64,000 nt of DNA from Sphingopyxis terrae subsp. terrae NBRC 15098 (GCF_001598815.1 NZ_BCZQ01000005.1:1-64000); one strand, 5' to 3'. Positions 39,096-47,780 are shown, numbered from the stretch's first letter. Notes: generated from the letters alone by a model not told the origin. Numbers and translations: made by a program.

Positions 39096-39926
39096 TCAGG
39101 GCGCCATGACCTCAAGCGTCGTCACATAGCTTGCGCGGCGGGCAAGCGGCGGCGGGCCGCCCGCGCCGTCTTCGCGTTCCGCCTGCGGCGTGGTGACGTT
39201 GAGCCAGTACATGCCCGGTTCGGGCCAGTTGATCGCTACGGTGCCGTCGGCACCCGTCTTGAGATCGATCTGTCCCAACTGGTCGCGATAGCGGATACCG
39301 CCCGGGATCACCGTGACGGGCAGGCCCGCCGCGGGCTTGCCGTCGAGCAGGAACTGAAAGGTCGCGGTTTCGCCCGCGAACAGATCATTGGGGTGCGTCA
39401 CCGGCACCAGCTCGATGCCCTTGCCGGTCGGGGTGAACAGCGTCGTCGTCGGCTCGCCCACCGTCACGAAAATTTCGTTGCGGTTGTTCGCCTCGGCGGT
39501 TCGCACGTTGGTCGCCCCGGCGGGCAGGCGCTCGGCCAGATTGGCCGCGGTCGTCCCGCGCGGCAGGCGTTCGGTCTTGCCGTCCAGATCATAGCTGCCC
39601 ATCAGCATGTCGGCGACCGATGCGATGCGCCACGTTCCCTTCTGCGTCAGATGCACGTCGAAGGTGCTGCGATAGCGGCCCGTCGCCTTATTCTCGATCG
39701 ACGCCTCGCTACCGTCGGGCGCCCATGCCTTTACCGCGTCGAGCCGCAGCGGCTGATGCTCGAAATAGAACAGGTCGTTCGAAACGGCGGCGTCGACCGT
39801 CACCCACACATCGTCGCCCGACAGCACGGTCGAGGACGGCAGCATCCACTGGCGGTGCGCCTGCGCGGGCGCTGCGGCGAAAAGGGCCAGCGCGGCACTC
39901 GCGGCGATCAGCAATCGGGTCTTCAT
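39096..39926 (-). CDS. DUF4198 periplasmic protein
   Basis: A 276-residue secreted protein with signal peptide MKTRLLIAASAALALFAAAPAQAH. It opens the mature chain with the 'HRQWMLPSSTVLSGDDVWVTVDAAVSNDLFYFEHQPL' pattern typical of DUF4198. The C-terminal half is immunoglobulin-like ('ETATFQFLLDGKPAAGLPVTVIPGGIRYRDQ---IDLKTGADGTVAINWPEPGMYWLNV'). Family members occur next to metal-uptake genes and are thought to bind a metal or redox partner in the periplasm. The His directly after the likely cleavage site may be an N-terminal metal ligand. It lies 17 bp downstream of the DUF2271 gene. Confidence 0.85.
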   Translation of the reverse strand: MKTRLLIAASAALALFAAAPAQAHRQWMLPSSTVLSGDDVWVTVDAAVSNDLFYFEHQPLRLDAVKAWAPDGSEASIENKATGRYRSTFDVHLTQKGTWRIASVADMLMGSYDLDGKTERLPRGTTAANLAERLPAGATNVRTAEANNRNEIFVTVGEPTTTLFTPTGKGIELVPVTHPNDLFAGETATFQFLLDGKPAAGLPVTVIPGGIRYRDQLGQIDLKTGADGTVAINWPEPGMYWLNVTTPQAEREDGAGGPPPLARRASYVTTLEVMAP

Positions 39927-39943
39927 GATCGGTCCTCTCTGGA

Positions 39944-40474
39944 TCAACGGAAGGAAATCGAAACGGTGCCGAGTTCGGTCTTGCCCGCCGCGCGGCCCGC
40001 GGCCCCGGCTTTGGCGGGCCAGCGGAACGGAATGCGCAGCAACTCGCGCCCGCCGACTTCGCGCGCGGCCTCGATCACCAGGACATAATCGCCGGGCGCC
40101 TGCGCGCCGAGCTGGGCGCGGCTGAAGGCAATCTTGTGCGTACCCGGCGCACGCGTTGCGCCCGTTACGCCATTGGCCGGAAAGCGCATCGAACGGCCCG
40201 AGGCGCGCCACCACTGGCGCACGTCGCGCAGCCATTTGGTGCCCTCGTTATTCTTCATGTCATGGTCGTACCAGATCGCGACGGTCTTCGCGGGCGCGCC
40301 GGCCTTCTCGACCCAGATGGCGACATAGGGCCGATGATATTCGGCGACCTTGAGCTGGGGGATGGTGATGCTGACCTCCATCGTCCCCGGATCGGCGGCG
40401 AGCGCCGGGGCGGACAGCACCGCGCCGAGCCCCAGCGAGGCGCCGGTCAGGACGGATCGAAACTCGGTTTGCAT
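39944..40474 (-). CDS. DUF2271 protein, predicted ApbE flavinylation target
   Basis: A 176-residue exported protein: signal peptide to about residue 27 (ends 'SAPALAA'), then an all-beta DUF2271 domain ('MEVSITIPQLKVAEYHRPYVAIWVEKAGAPAKTVAIWYDHDMKNNEGTKWLRDVRQWW'). Residues 101-107 read NGVTGAT, matching the ApbE acceptor motif D-G-x-S/T-G-A-S/T except for Asn in the first position; Thr107 would carry FMN. Sits between the PepSY membrane protein and DUF4198 in one operon that ends with apbE, so it is the best candidate flavoprotein of the cluster. Confidence 0.82.
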   Translation of the reverse strand: MQTEFRSVLTGASLGLGAVLSAPALAADPGTMEVSITIPQLKVAEYHRPYVAIWVEKAGAPAKTVAIWYDHDMKNNEGTKWLRDVRQWWRASGRSMRFPANGVTGATRAPGTHKIAFSRAQLGAQAPGDYVLVIEAAREVGGRELLRIPFRWPAKAGAAGRAAGKTELGTVSISFR

Positions 40475-40483
40475 GGCATCTCC

Positions 40484-41125
40484 TTAATGGATGAAGAGGA
40501 TCGCGATGGCGGCGGGGATCGCCACCCCCGCGCCGACGAGCGGCCAGGTGCTCTTGCGCTTGGCCGAATGAAGCTGAAGCAGCACAAGCCCGGTCAGCGC
40601 GAACACCAGGCAGGCAAAGGCGAATATGTCGATGAACAGGCTCCACGCGCCGCCCGAATTGCGCCCCTTGTGCAGGTCGTTGAGATAGGAAATCCAGCCG
40701 CGGTCGGTGATTTCCGCGGTGGCGGCGCCCGTCGCGCGGTCGATCGCGACCCAGGCATCGCCGCCGGGACGCGGCGCGGCCATATAAACCTCGTCGGCGG
40801 ACCATTCGGCTTCGCCCGCACGGACCGGAAAATTCGCCTCGACCCACGCCGCAACCGGTGCGGGCAGCTCCCCCTTGCCGTCCGCCGGGTCCGCCGCCGC
40901 CAGCGCTTCGAGCAGCGGCGCTGGCAATTGCGCGCTACGCTCGGCAACGCGCGGTGCCCCCTCGATATCGGCGGCATGGTTCAGCGTGAAGCCCGTTATC
41001 GCGAACAGCAGTAGCCCGCTCAGGCTGATCGCCGAGCTCATCCAGTGCCACATGTGAAGCTGTTTGAGCCAGAAGGCGCGGCGGCTCTTCTTGGTCGGCG
41101 TGCGCGTTGGGGTCGGTGCTTGCAT
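40484..41125 (-). CDS. PepSY-associated membrane protein
   Basis: A 213-residue inner-membrane protein with an N-terminal helix ('KQLHMWHWMSSAISLSGLLLFAITGFTLNHA'), a periplasmic PepSY-like part ('WVAIDRATGAATAEITDRGWISYLNDLHKGRNSGGAWSLFIDIFA') and C-terminal helices. The His residues in the first helix ('LHMWHW') and in 'LNDLHKG' fit haem- or quinol-linked electron carriers of this family. It would pass electrons from the membrane to the periplasmic flavoprotein. I start at the ATG at 41125; a GTG at 41158 would abut the Fur-like box. First gene of the PepSY-DUF2271-DUF4198-apbE operon. Confidence 0.82.
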   Translation of the reverse strand: MQAPTPTRTPTKKSRRAFWLKQLHMWHWMSSAISLSGLLLFAITGFTLNHAADIEGAPRVAERSAQLPAPLLEALAAADPADGKGELPAPVAAWVEANFPVRAGEAEWSADEVYMAAPRPGGDAWVAIDRATGAATAEITDRGWISYLNDLHKGRNSGGAWSLFIDIFAFACLVFALTGLVLLQLHSAKRKSTWPLVGAGVAIPAAIAILFIH

Positions 41126-41158
41126 GGAGGAGAGAGGCCCTTGAAATTTGGCCCTCAC

Positions 41159-41178
41159 TATCGCGAACGATTCGCATT
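41159..41178. promoter_or_regulatory. Fur-box-like palindrome before the PepSY operon
   Basis: TATCGCGAACGATTCGCATT, identical over all 20 bases to the site at 34943-34962 upstream of the siderophore receptor. It lies 34 bases upstream of the PepSY start on the minus strand. The two copies bracket the iron cluster and predict common iron control. Confidence 0.68.
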
Positions 41179-41266
41179 TACAACAGATAAGCAGGCGAAA
41201 TTTGCGCGCATGTCCGCAGCCGCGGGCAATCGCCGCGGGATGACCGGGATGCGTGGATGGAAAAGG

Positions 41267-41356
41267 TGGCGGAGACGGAGGGATTCGAACCCTCGGTACG
41301 GTTCCCCGTACGACGCTTTAGCAAAGCGTTGGTTTCAGCCACTCACCCACGTCTCC
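41267..41356 (-). tRNA. tRNA-Ser(GCT)
   Basis: A complete 90-nt type II tRNA including the encoded CCA. The acceptor strands GGAGACG and CGTCTCC pair perfectly. The anticodon arm is ACGCT-TTGCTAA-AGCGT, with anticodon GCT (reads AGC/AGT). There is a long variable arm (TACGGGGAACCGTA region) as expected for serine, and a T-arm GAGGG-TTCGAAT-CCCTC. It stands alone between the PepSY operon and the DUF1134 gene. There is no sign of an inserted element at its 3' end. Confidence 0.97.
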
Positions 41357-41594
41357 GCATGGTCTGCCGCGCGAACGGCAGGTTGGCCTGAGCGGGCGCT
41401 ATAGCCAGACCGATCCCGCCCCGCAACGCCTAACATTGGCCTTTTTGTCACTTATTCCCCTATTGGTCGGTCGAAATGATTCGGTCCGGCGCAAAATCGA
41501 CTCAAGTCATCGCCCGTTCATTGCCGCGCCGACAGGATGAGTCATGGTTAACCCGGCTTGCGGCGCCCGAAGCCGCCGATTTTTGGGGGAATAT

Positions 41595-42368
41595 ATGCGG
41601 AATGCGCTTACCAATATTGCCGTTGCGGCGGTCGCCTCGATCGGGCTGATGCTCGCCGGGCCGGCGGCGCACGCGCAGATGACATCGGTCGATCCCAATA
41701 CGGCGATCGATTCCGACCTCAACAATCCGGCGCCCCCGCCGTCTCCCCCGCCGGCCACGACGACGAGCGACCCGTCGCTCGACAGCGACCTTGCCACGGG
41801 CGCCGAGCAATATTCGGTCACCTCGCCCGATACGGGCACGACCACCGCTGCGCCTGCAACCGGGACGGCGGCCGCCGACGACACCACAACCTACAAGGAA
41901 GACGATCTGATCGGCGCTGCCGAAGGCGTCTTCGGCAAGGGTGCGCAGGGCCTCGCCGGCCTCATCGAAGATATTCTGAAGAAGCAGGGCGAACCCAACG
42001 CCTATATCGTCGGCCGCGAAGCCGGCGGCGCGCTCGGCATCGGGCTGCGCTATGGGTCGGGCACGCTGTACCACAAGATCGAGGGCGAACGCCCCGTCTA
42101 CTGGACGGGCCCCTCGATCGGCTTCGACGCGGGCGCCAATGCCGGCAACACCTTCGTGCTGGTCTACAATCTGTTCGACAGCGAGGATCTCTACAAACGC
42201 TATCCGGCAGGCGAAGGCGCCGCCTATCTCGTCGGCGGCTTCAACGCGAGCTATCTGCGCCGCGGCGACGTGGTGCTGATCCCGATCCGCGTCGGCGTCG
42301 GCGCGCGGCTCGGCGCCAATATCGGCTATATGAAATTCCGCAAAAAACAGAGCTGGGTGCCCTTCTGA
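41595..42368 (+). CDS. DUF1134 (EipA-like) envelope protein
   Basis: A 257-residue secreted protein: signal peptide 'MRNALTNIAVAAVASIGLMLAGPAAHAQ', a Pro/Thr-rich low-complexity stretch (about residues 40-110), then the DUF1134 domain ('EGVFGKGAQGLAGLIEDILKKQGEPNAYIVGREAGGALGIGLRYGSGTLYHK' through 'NIGYMKFRKKQSWVPF'). The family (EipA in Brucella) is a small periplasmic beta-barrel important for envelope integrity. I use the ATG at 41595, where the signal peptide begins; an ATG at 41544 would add 17 residues. Followed by a clear terminator. Confidence 0.88.
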   Translation: MRNALTNIAVAAVASIGLMLAGPAAHAQMTSVDPNTAIDSDLNNPAPPPSPPPATTTSDPSLDSDLATGAEQYSVTSPDTGTTTAAPATGTAAADDTTTYKEDDLIGAAEGVFGKGAQGLAGLIEDILKKQGEPNAYIVGREAGGALGIGLRYGSGTLYHKIEGERPVYWTGPSIGFDAGANAGNTFVLVYNLFDSEDLYKRYPAGEGAAYLVGGFNASYLRRGDVVLIPIRVGVGARLGANIGYMKFRKKQSWVPF

Positions 42369-42395
42369 AGCACCCGCCACTCCCAACGGGCGATG

Positions 42396-42425
42396 GGCCC
42401 GCGTCTCCGGACGCGGGCCTTTTTC
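42396..42425 (+). terminator. Rho-independent terminator after the DUF1134 gene
   Basis: GGCCCGCGTC (42396-42405) pairs perfectly with GACGCGGGCC (42410-42419) across a TCCG tetraloop, followed by TTTTTC. A textbook intrinsic terminator 28 bases after the stop. Confidence 0.92.
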
Positions 42426-42476
42426 TTTTGGAGAAAGCCGCGTTGCTATGCGGTGGGACAGGGCTGGAATCGGCCC

Positions 42477-42845
42477 TTAAGCAGACTCTAGCTCAATCTT
42501 CTGATCCGCCTTTCGGGGCACGATCCATCCGAATATCACCGGCACCAAGCTGATGATTGATCCGCCGATGTTGAAAGTTACATGATCCGAAAGATGCCAT
42601 GTTGGTCCGATGCCAAACTGGAGGATCATCAAAAGCAACCATGCAGTGGATAGCTTCGTATCGCGAAGGCGATGATACGTCATTATCGTCAGGGCAATCG
42701 AGGCAACGAATGCGACGAGAAAGATAAACCACGCGGGAATGCCGATATTTACCGACGCTAAAGCAACGCAAGTAATTGCTACAAGAGCTGCCGAACCAAT
42801 CCGGTAGCGCGACCTCTCCCCGTAGCGTCTCATATTCATCGGCAT
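42477..42845 (-). CDS. Small hypothetical membrane protein
   Basis: About 122 residues with four predicted membrane helices ('GSAALVAITCVALASVNIG', 'WFIFLVAFVASIALTIMTYHRL', 'TAWLLLMILQFGIG', 'GGSIISLVPVIFGWIVPRKA'). The layout recalls DUF805-type small membrane proteins, but I do not recognise a signature. The gene is clearly richer in A+T and in rare codons (ATA, TTA-like, AGG) than its neighbours, which suggests recent acquisition. The start at 42845 has AGG about ten bases upstream; Met codons at 42839 and 42833 are alternatives. Confidence 0.6.
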   Translation of the reverse strand: MPMNMRRYGERSRYRIGSAALVAITCVALASVNIGIPAWFIFLVAFVASIALTIMTYHRLRDTKLSTAWLLLMILQFGIGPTWHLSDHVTFNIGGSIISLVPVIFGWIVPRKADQKIELESA

Positions 42846-42899
42846 CAATGACAACCTAAGATATGATCCGCCCGCTTCCCACCCCAAAACCGCCGTGCC

Positions 42900-43454
42900 T
42901 CAGTCGCCGTCGAAGGCGATCAGCGTTTCGCACGCAAGGCCCGCGGCCTTGAGCCGCTGCGAGCCGCCGAGGTCGGGAAGGTCGATGACGAACAGCGCCG
43001 CGGCGACGTCGGCGCCGACGCTGCGCATCAATTCGGCGGTCGCGAGAATGGTCCCGCCGGTGGCGAGCAGATCATCGACCAGCACCACGCGGTGACCCTC
43101 GGTGACGGCGCCTTCGTGCAGTTCGAGCCGGTCGGTGCCATATTCCAGTTCATAGTCGACGCCGATGGTCACGCCGGGCAGCTTGCCGGCTTTGCGCACC
43201 GGCACCAGCCCGATACCGAGCGCGGTTGCCATCGCCGCGCCGAACAGAAAACCGCGCGCCTCTACCGCCACGATCAGGTCGGGGCGATAGCGGGCGGCGC
43301 GGTCTGCCAGGCGGCGGACGCTTTCGGAAAAGCCCGCCGCGTCGCCGATCAGTGTCGTGATGTCGCGAAACTGGATCCCGGGTTTCGGGAAATCGGGGAT
43401 CGTGCGCACGAGCTCCGACAGGTCAAGGTCGGGACGCGGCGGAAGGGCGATCAT
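42900..43454 (-). CDS. apt: Adenine phosphoribosyltransferase
   Basis: Salvages adenine to AMP using PRPP. 184 residues beginning MIALPPRPDLDLSELVRTIPDFPKPGIQFRDITTLI, the usual APRT N-terminus. The PRPP loop is 'VVLVDDLLATGGTILATAEL', and the base-binding 'VAVEARGFLFGAAMA' is intact. The ATG at 43454 with AAGGGCGG upstream fixes the start. Lies 37 bp downstream of the cytochrome c1 gene on the same strand and may be read from the bc1 promoter. Confidence 0.96.
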   Translation of the reverse strand: MIALPPRPDLDLSELVRTIPDFPKPGIQFRDITTLIGDAAGFSESVRRLADRAARYRPDLIVAVEARGFLFGAAMATALGIGLVPVRKAGKLPGVTIGVDYELEYGTDRLELHEGAVTEGHRVVLVDDLLATGGTILATAELMRSVGADVAAALFVIDLPDLGGSQRLKAAGLACETLIAFDGD

Positions 43455-43491
43455 CGTCGACCGCCCTTCGCTATGCCCGCGTCCCCGATCC

Positions 43492-44304
43492 TCAATGTTC
43501 CTTGCCGGCCCAGATGTTCCGGTACGACAGATAAGCAAGGATGGTGAAGATCAGAAGGTAAAGGAACACGGCCCAGCCGGTCCACACGCGCTTCACCAGC
43601 TTGGGTTCGGCCGTCCACACCAGGAAGGCGGTCACGTCCTTCGCCATGCTCTTGAGGTCGTTCGGCGAACCGTCGGCGAAGGTCACCTGACCATCGGCCA
43701 GCGGCGGTGCCATCGCGAGGTTGAGGTTCGCGAAATAGGGGTTGTAGTGCAGACCGGTCGCCGGCTGCAGTTCCTTCGGCAGGTTCGCCGGCGGGTTCTG
43801 GAAGCCGGTGATCAGCGAATAGACGTAATTCTTGCCGTCTTCGCGCGCCTTGGTGATCAGCGAAAGATCGGGCGGCAGCGCATTGTTGTTCGCCGCGCGC
43901 GCCGCGGTTTCGTTCGCATAGGGCGCCGGGAAGTGATCCGACGGCAGGCCGGTGCGCGTCGCCGGTTCGCCCGTATCGGGGTTGATCGACGGGATATTGT
44001 CATAGCTTTTGGCGAAGCTCTTCACCTGACCCTCGGTATAGCCGAGTTCGGCGATGTCGCGGAACGCGACGAGGTTCAGGCTGTGACAGGCCGAGCACAC
44101 TTCCTTGTACACCTGCATCCCGCGCTGCAGCTGGGCCTTGTCCCAATGGGGGAACATGCCGTCGCTGGCGAGCGCGAGGTGGCGCGGGTGCTTGTGGAAT
44201 TCATGCACCGCGTTGGGCTCGTTCGAGAGCGGCGTAGTGAAGATCGCGCACAGCAGCGCCAGGATGAAACCCAGGCCGACGAGAAATCCGAGCGGACGAA
44301 CCAT
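43492..44304 (-). CDS. petC: Cytochrome c1 of the bc1 complex
   Basis: A 270-residue haem protein that passes electrons from the Rieske centre to cytochrome c. N-terminal helix ('MVRPLGFLVGLGFILALLCAIF', signal/anchor), haem motif C-x-x-C-H in 'YKEVCSACHSLNLVAFRDIAELGYTEGQV', distal Met in 'NLAMAPPLADGQVTF', and a C-terminal anchor 'WTGWAVFLYLLIFTILAYLSYRNIWA'. It is a separate gene, not fused to cytochrome b as in Bradyrhizobium. Third gene of petA-petB-petC, 31 bp after petB. Confidence 0.96.
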   Translation of the reverse strand: MVRPLGFLVGLGFILALLCAIFTTPLSNEPNAVHEFHKHPRHLALASDGMFPHWDKAQLQRGMQVYKEVCSACHSLNLVAFRDIAELGYTEGQVKSFAKSYDNIPSINPDTGEPATRTGLPSDHFPAPYANETAARAANNNALPPDLSLITKAREDGKNYVYSLITGFQNPPANLPKELQPATGLHYNPYFANLNLAMAPPLADGQVTFADGSPNDLKSMAKDVTAFLVWTAEPKLVKRVWTGWAVFLYLLIFTILAYLSYRNIWAGKEH

Positions 44305-44335
44305 GGCTGTATCAGCTCCTATAAAAGTCCGGCGC

Positions 44336-45619
44336 TCAGGCCGTTGCCGGGGCCGACGACGCGTCGGCATTCTTGGCGAGGACCGCCTCGGTGATCGAAT
44401 TCGGCATCGGAAGAGGCCGTTCGATCCGCGAGATGATCGGCAGGATGATCAGGAAGTGCGCGAAATAATAGGCCGCGCACAGCTGGCTGAGGATCACATA
44501 GGGCTGCTCCGCCGGGCTCTTGCCGCAATAGCCCAGGATGAACACGTCGACGACGAGGATCCAGAAGAAGATGCGGTTGAGCGGACGATAGTTCGACGAC
44601 TTCACCGGCGAGCTGTCGAGCCACGGCAGGAAGAAGAGCAGCGCGATCGCCGCGAACATCGCGATGACGCCCCACAGCTTCGCATCGATCCACAGGAAGT
44701 TGAAGGTGAAGGCGCGCAGGATCGCGTAGAACGGCCAGAAATACCATTCGGGAACGATGTGCGCCGGCGTCGAAAGCGGGTTCGCCGGGATATAATTGTC
44801 CGGGTGACCGAGCAGGTTGGGGCTGAAGAAGGTCAGGGCGACGAAGATCATCAGGAACACGCCAAGGCCGAAACCGTCCTTCGCGGTGTAATAGGGGTGG
44901 AACGGGACGGTGTCCTGTTCGTCCTTCACCTCGATACCGGTCGGGTTCGACGACCCCGGGATATGCAGCGCCCAGATGTGCAGGATGATGACACCCGCGA
45001 TCACGAAGGGCAGCAGATAGTGGAGCGAGAAGAAGCGGTTGAGCGCGGCGTTGTCCGGCGCAAAACCGCCGAGCAGCCAGACGCGGATCGGATCGCCCAC
45101 GGCGGGTATCGCCGAGAAGAAGCCGGTGATCACCTGCGCGCCCCAGAAGCTCATCTGGCCCCAGGGAAGGACATAGCCCATGAAGGCGGTCGCCATCATG
45201 AGGAGGAAGATCACGACGCCGAGCAGCCACACCATTTCGCGCGGCGCCTTGTACGAACCGTAATAAAGGCCGCGGAAGATGTGCAGATAGACGACGATGA
45301 AGAACATGCTCGCGCCGTTCATATGCGCGTAGCGGAGGAACCAGCCGGCGTTCACGTCGCGCATGATATGCTCGACCGAGTTGAACGCGACGCCCGCATT
45401 GGCGGCATAATGCATCGCCAGCACGATGCCGGTGATGATCTGGATCGCCAGCGCGGCCCCGGCGAGGACGCCGAAGTTCCAGAAATAGTTGAGGTTGCGC
45501 GGCACCGGATAGCCGGCCCCGATCGCATTATAGACGAGACGCGGCAGCGGCAGCTTCGCGTCGAGCCACTTCATCAGCGGCTGCTGGGGTTCATAGTTCT
45601 TGGCCCAGGGAAAGCTCAT
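44336..45619 (-). CDS. petB: Cytochrome b of the bc1 complex
   Basis: The 427-residue quinol-oxidising core of complex III, with eight membrane helices. Haem-ligand His pairs sit in helices 2 and 4 ('[61 protein letters not shown]' and '[32 protein letters not shown]'). The Qo-site motif PEWY is in '[16 protein letters not shown]'. Length and motifs are standard for Alphaproteobacteria. Second gene of the operon, 13 bp after petA. Confidence 0.97.
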   Translation of the reverse strand: MSFPWAKNYEPQQPLMKWLDAKLPLPRLVYNAIGAGYPVPRNLNYFWNFGVLAGAALAIQIITGIVLAMHYAANAGVAFNSVEHIMRDVNAGWFLRYAHMNGASMFFIVVYLHIFRGLYYGSYKAPREMVWLLGVVIFLLMMATAFMGYVLPWGQMSFWGAQVITGFFSAIPAVGDPIRVWLLGGFAPDNAALNRFFSLHYLLPFVIAGVIILHIWALHIPGSSNPTGIEVKDEQDTVPFHPYYTAKDGFGLGVFLMIFVALTFFSPNLLGHPDNYIPANPLSTPAHIVPEWYFWPFYAILRAFTFNFLWIDAKLWGVIAMFAAIALLFFLPWLDSSPVKSSNYRPLNRIFFWILVVDVFILGYCGKSPAEQPYVILSQLCAAYYFAHFLIILPIISRIERPLPMPNSITEAVLAKNADASSAPATA

Positions 45620-45632
45620 CTTATCTCGCTCC

Positions 45633-46190
45633 TCAGCCGATCGTCACGACGGTGTCGCTGTTGAATTCATAAGGCGGCACGAACAGATTCTTCGGCGCCG
45701 GGCCTTTGCGGATACGCGCCGCGGTGTCGTAGTGCGAACCGTGGCACGGGCAGAAATAGCCGCCATAATCGCCGCGCGGCTCGCCCTCGGCGGCGCCGAG
45801 CGGCACGCAGCCCAGGTGGGTGCAGACGCCCAGCGTGATCAGCCAGTTTTCCTTGCCGGGCTTGGTGCGCTCGTCGAGCGTCTGCGGATCGCGCAGGTCG
45901 CTTAGCGGCACCTTCTTCGCCTCGGCGATTTCGACGGGCGTCAGGTTGCGGACGAACACCGGCTGCTTGCGCCAGCTCGTCTTGATCGCCTGACCCGACT
46001 GGATCGCGGAAATGTCGATTTCGGTCGACGACAGCGCCAGCACGTCCGCCGACGGATTCATCTGGTTCACCAGCGGCAAAACGACGGTGGCCGCACCAAC
46101 ACCCGCGAAGCTGACCGCCGCGATATTGATGAAGTCCCGGCGCCGCACGCCATCCTCGATGCCGGCGTTGAGATTGGATTCACTGGCCAT
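45633..46190 (-). CDS. petA: Rieske iron-sulfur subunit of the bc1 complex
   Basis: A 185-residue protein that carries the 2Fe-2S cluster taking electrons from quinol. It has a twin-arginine-type N-terminus ('[28 protein letters not shown]') that stays as a membrane anchor. The cluster ligands are in '[12 protein letters not shown]' and '[21 protein letters not shown]'. The ATG at 46190 is chosen because it places the RRRDF motif about 17 residues from the N-terminus. First gene of petA-petB-petC, divergent from trmL. Confidence 0.96.
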   Translation of the reverse strand: MASESNLNAGIEDGVRRRDFINIAAVSFAGVGAATVVLPLVNQMNPSADVLALSSTEIDISAIQSGQAIKTSWRKQPVFVRNLTPVEIAEAKKVPLSDLRDPQTLDERTKPGKENWLITLGVCTHLGCVPLGAAEGEPRGDYGGYFCPCHGSHYDTAARIRKGPAPKNLFVPPYEFNSDTVVTIG

Positions 46191-46404
46191 TCGATTGCCC
46201 TTGCGCTGGGTGAACTGACAATGGTTCTCGGAAAACTGGCCACCCCGTTTTACGCGCGCAAAGCGTCGCAAATCCCGGCGGCCCCTCCGGGAATTGCGGG
46301 CCTGATAGCCGCACACAACAGCCTTGCCAACAGGCAATTTCCGCTTTGTGACCGCTATGTTGCCCCCTCTCGATTCCGCAGGCGCGCGAAGCTAAGGCGG
46401 AGCG

Positions 46405-46863
46405 ATGCAAATCGCCCTGTTTCAGCCCGACATCGCCGGTAACGTCGGCACCATCCTGCGCACCGCGGCCTGCTTCGGGGTTCCGGCGCACATCATCGAA
46501 CCGTGCGGCTTTCCTTTTTCCGACCAGGCGCTGCGCCGCGCCGGAATGGATTATGCCGCGCGCGCCAATGTGCGGCGCCACGCCGATTGGGCGGGCTTCG
46601 GCGACTGGAACCGCGCCGACGGCGGGCGGCTGGTGCTGATGACCACCGCGGGCGCGACCGCCCTGCCCGATTTCGTGTTTCAGGAGGGCGACGTGCTGCT
46701 GCTCGGCGCGGAGTCGTCGGGCGTTCCCGCGCATGTCCATGCCGCCGCGGCGGCGCGGGTCGCGATTCCGATGCGGCCGGGCTTTCGGTCCTTGAATGTC
46801 GCGGTCGCGGCTGGCATCGCGCTGGCCGAGGCACTCCGGCAGACGAAAGGCTTTGCGTCATGA
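46405..46863 (+). CDS. trmL: tRNA (cytidine/uridine-34 2'-O)-methyltransferase
   Basis: A 152-residue SPOUT enzyme that methylates the wobble ribose of leucine tRNAs. The N-terminus 'MQIALFQPDIAGNVGTILRTAACFGVPAHIIEPCGFPF', 'LLLGAESSGVP-HVH' and the C-terminal knot 'RVAIPMRPGFRSLNVAVAAGIALAEALRQT' match TrmL. Start at 46405 with AAGGCGGAG upstream. The stop overlaps the hemF start by 4 bp. Confidence 0.94.
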   Translation: MQIALFQPDIAGNVGTILRTAACFGVPAHIIEPCGFPFSDQALRRAGMDYAARANVRRHADWAGFGDWNRADGGRLVLMTTAGATALPDFVFQEGDVLLLGAESSGVPAHVHAAAAARVAIPMRPGFRSLNVAVAAGIALAEALRQTKGFAS

Positions 46864-47720
46864 TTTCGCTCGATCCCCAGCAACAGGCGGCGCGCGACTG
46901 GTTCGAGTCGCTGCGCGACCGGATATGCGCCGCGTTCGAGGCAATCGAGGCCGAGGCGGGCAGCGACGCGCGTTTCGCCTATACGCCGTGGGACCGCGAG
47001 GCCGAAGGTATTGCGGCGGGCGAAGGCGGCGGCGGCGTGCGCGGGGTGATGACCGGCCGGGTTTTCGAAAAGGTCGGGGTCAATGTCTCGACCGTCGCGG
47101 GCGAGTTCGCGCCCGATTTCGCCCAATCGATCAACGGCGCCGAAAGCGACCCGCGCTTCTTCGCCACCGGCATCAGCCTCGTCGCGCATATGGCCAATCC
47201 GCATGTTCCGGCGGTGCATATGAATACCCGCTTCCTCACCACGACGAAGCGGTGGTTCGGCGGCGGCGCCGACCTCAATCCGCCCATCCCCTATGCCGAG
47301 GACACCGACGCCTTTCATGCGCGGCTGCGCGCCGCCTGCGCGCCCTTCGGTCCCGATGCCTATGCCCGCTATTCGAAATGGGCGGAGGATTATTTCTATA
47401 TCCCGCATCGCGGCGTCCATCGCGGCGTCGGGGGGATATTCTACGACCATCTCGAATGCGCCGACGATGCGGGCTTCGACCGCAACTTCGAATTCACCCG
47501 CGCCGTGGGCGAGGCCTTCCTCGACATCTTCCCGCAGATCGTGCGCCGCCGGATGAACCAGCCCTTCACCGACGCCGAGCGCGAGGAGCAATTGGTGTGG
47601 CGTGGGCGCTACGCCGAATTCAACCTCGTTTACGATCGCGGGACGTTATTCGGGCTCAAGACCGGCGGCAATATCGACGCGATCCTGATGAGCCTGCCGC
47701 CCCTCGCCAAGTGGAGCTGA
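46860..47720 (+). CDS. hemF: Oxygen-dependent coproporphyrinogen III oxidase
   Basis: Decarboxylates coproporphyrinogen III to protoporphyrinogen IX in haem synthesis, using O2. 286 residues with 'GGGGVRGVMTGRVFEKVGVNVSTVAGEF', 'ATGISLVAHMANPHVPAVHMNTRFL', 'RWFGGGADLNPPIPY' and 'HRGVGGIFYDHLE', all canonical for HemF. It starts at the ATG overlapping the trmL stop. A haem gene next to the bc1 operon is functionally fitting but on the opposite strand. Confidence 0.97.
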   Translation: MISLDPQQQAARDWFESLRDRICAAFEAIEAEAGSDARFAYTPWDREAEGIAAGEGGGGVRGVMTGRVFEKVGVNVSTVAGEFAPDFAQSINGAESDPRFFATGISLVAHMANPHVPAVHMNTRFLTTTKRWFGGGADLNPPIPYAEDTDAFHARLRAACAPFGPDAYARYSKWAEDYFYIPHRGVHRGVGGIFYDHLECADDAGFDRNFEFTRAVGEAFLDIFPQIVRRRMNQPFTDAEREEQLVWRGRYAEFNLVYDRGTLFGLKTGGNIDAILMSLPPLAKWS

Positions 47721-47721
47721 C

Positions 47722-47756
47722 GAAAAAGGGGCGCCGCGTCGGCCGCGGGCGCCCCT
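47722..47756 (-). terminator. Terminator for the minus-strand membrane-protein operon
   Basis: AGGGGCGCC (47727-47735) and GGCGCCCCT (47748-47756) form a 9-bp stem. On the minus strand the stem is followed by a T tract (complement of GAAAAA). It lies between the convergent hemF and membrane-protein genes and could act in both directions, more strongly leftward. Confidence 0.75.
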
Positions 47757-47780
47757 GATTCTTGCGATATTGACCGTCGA

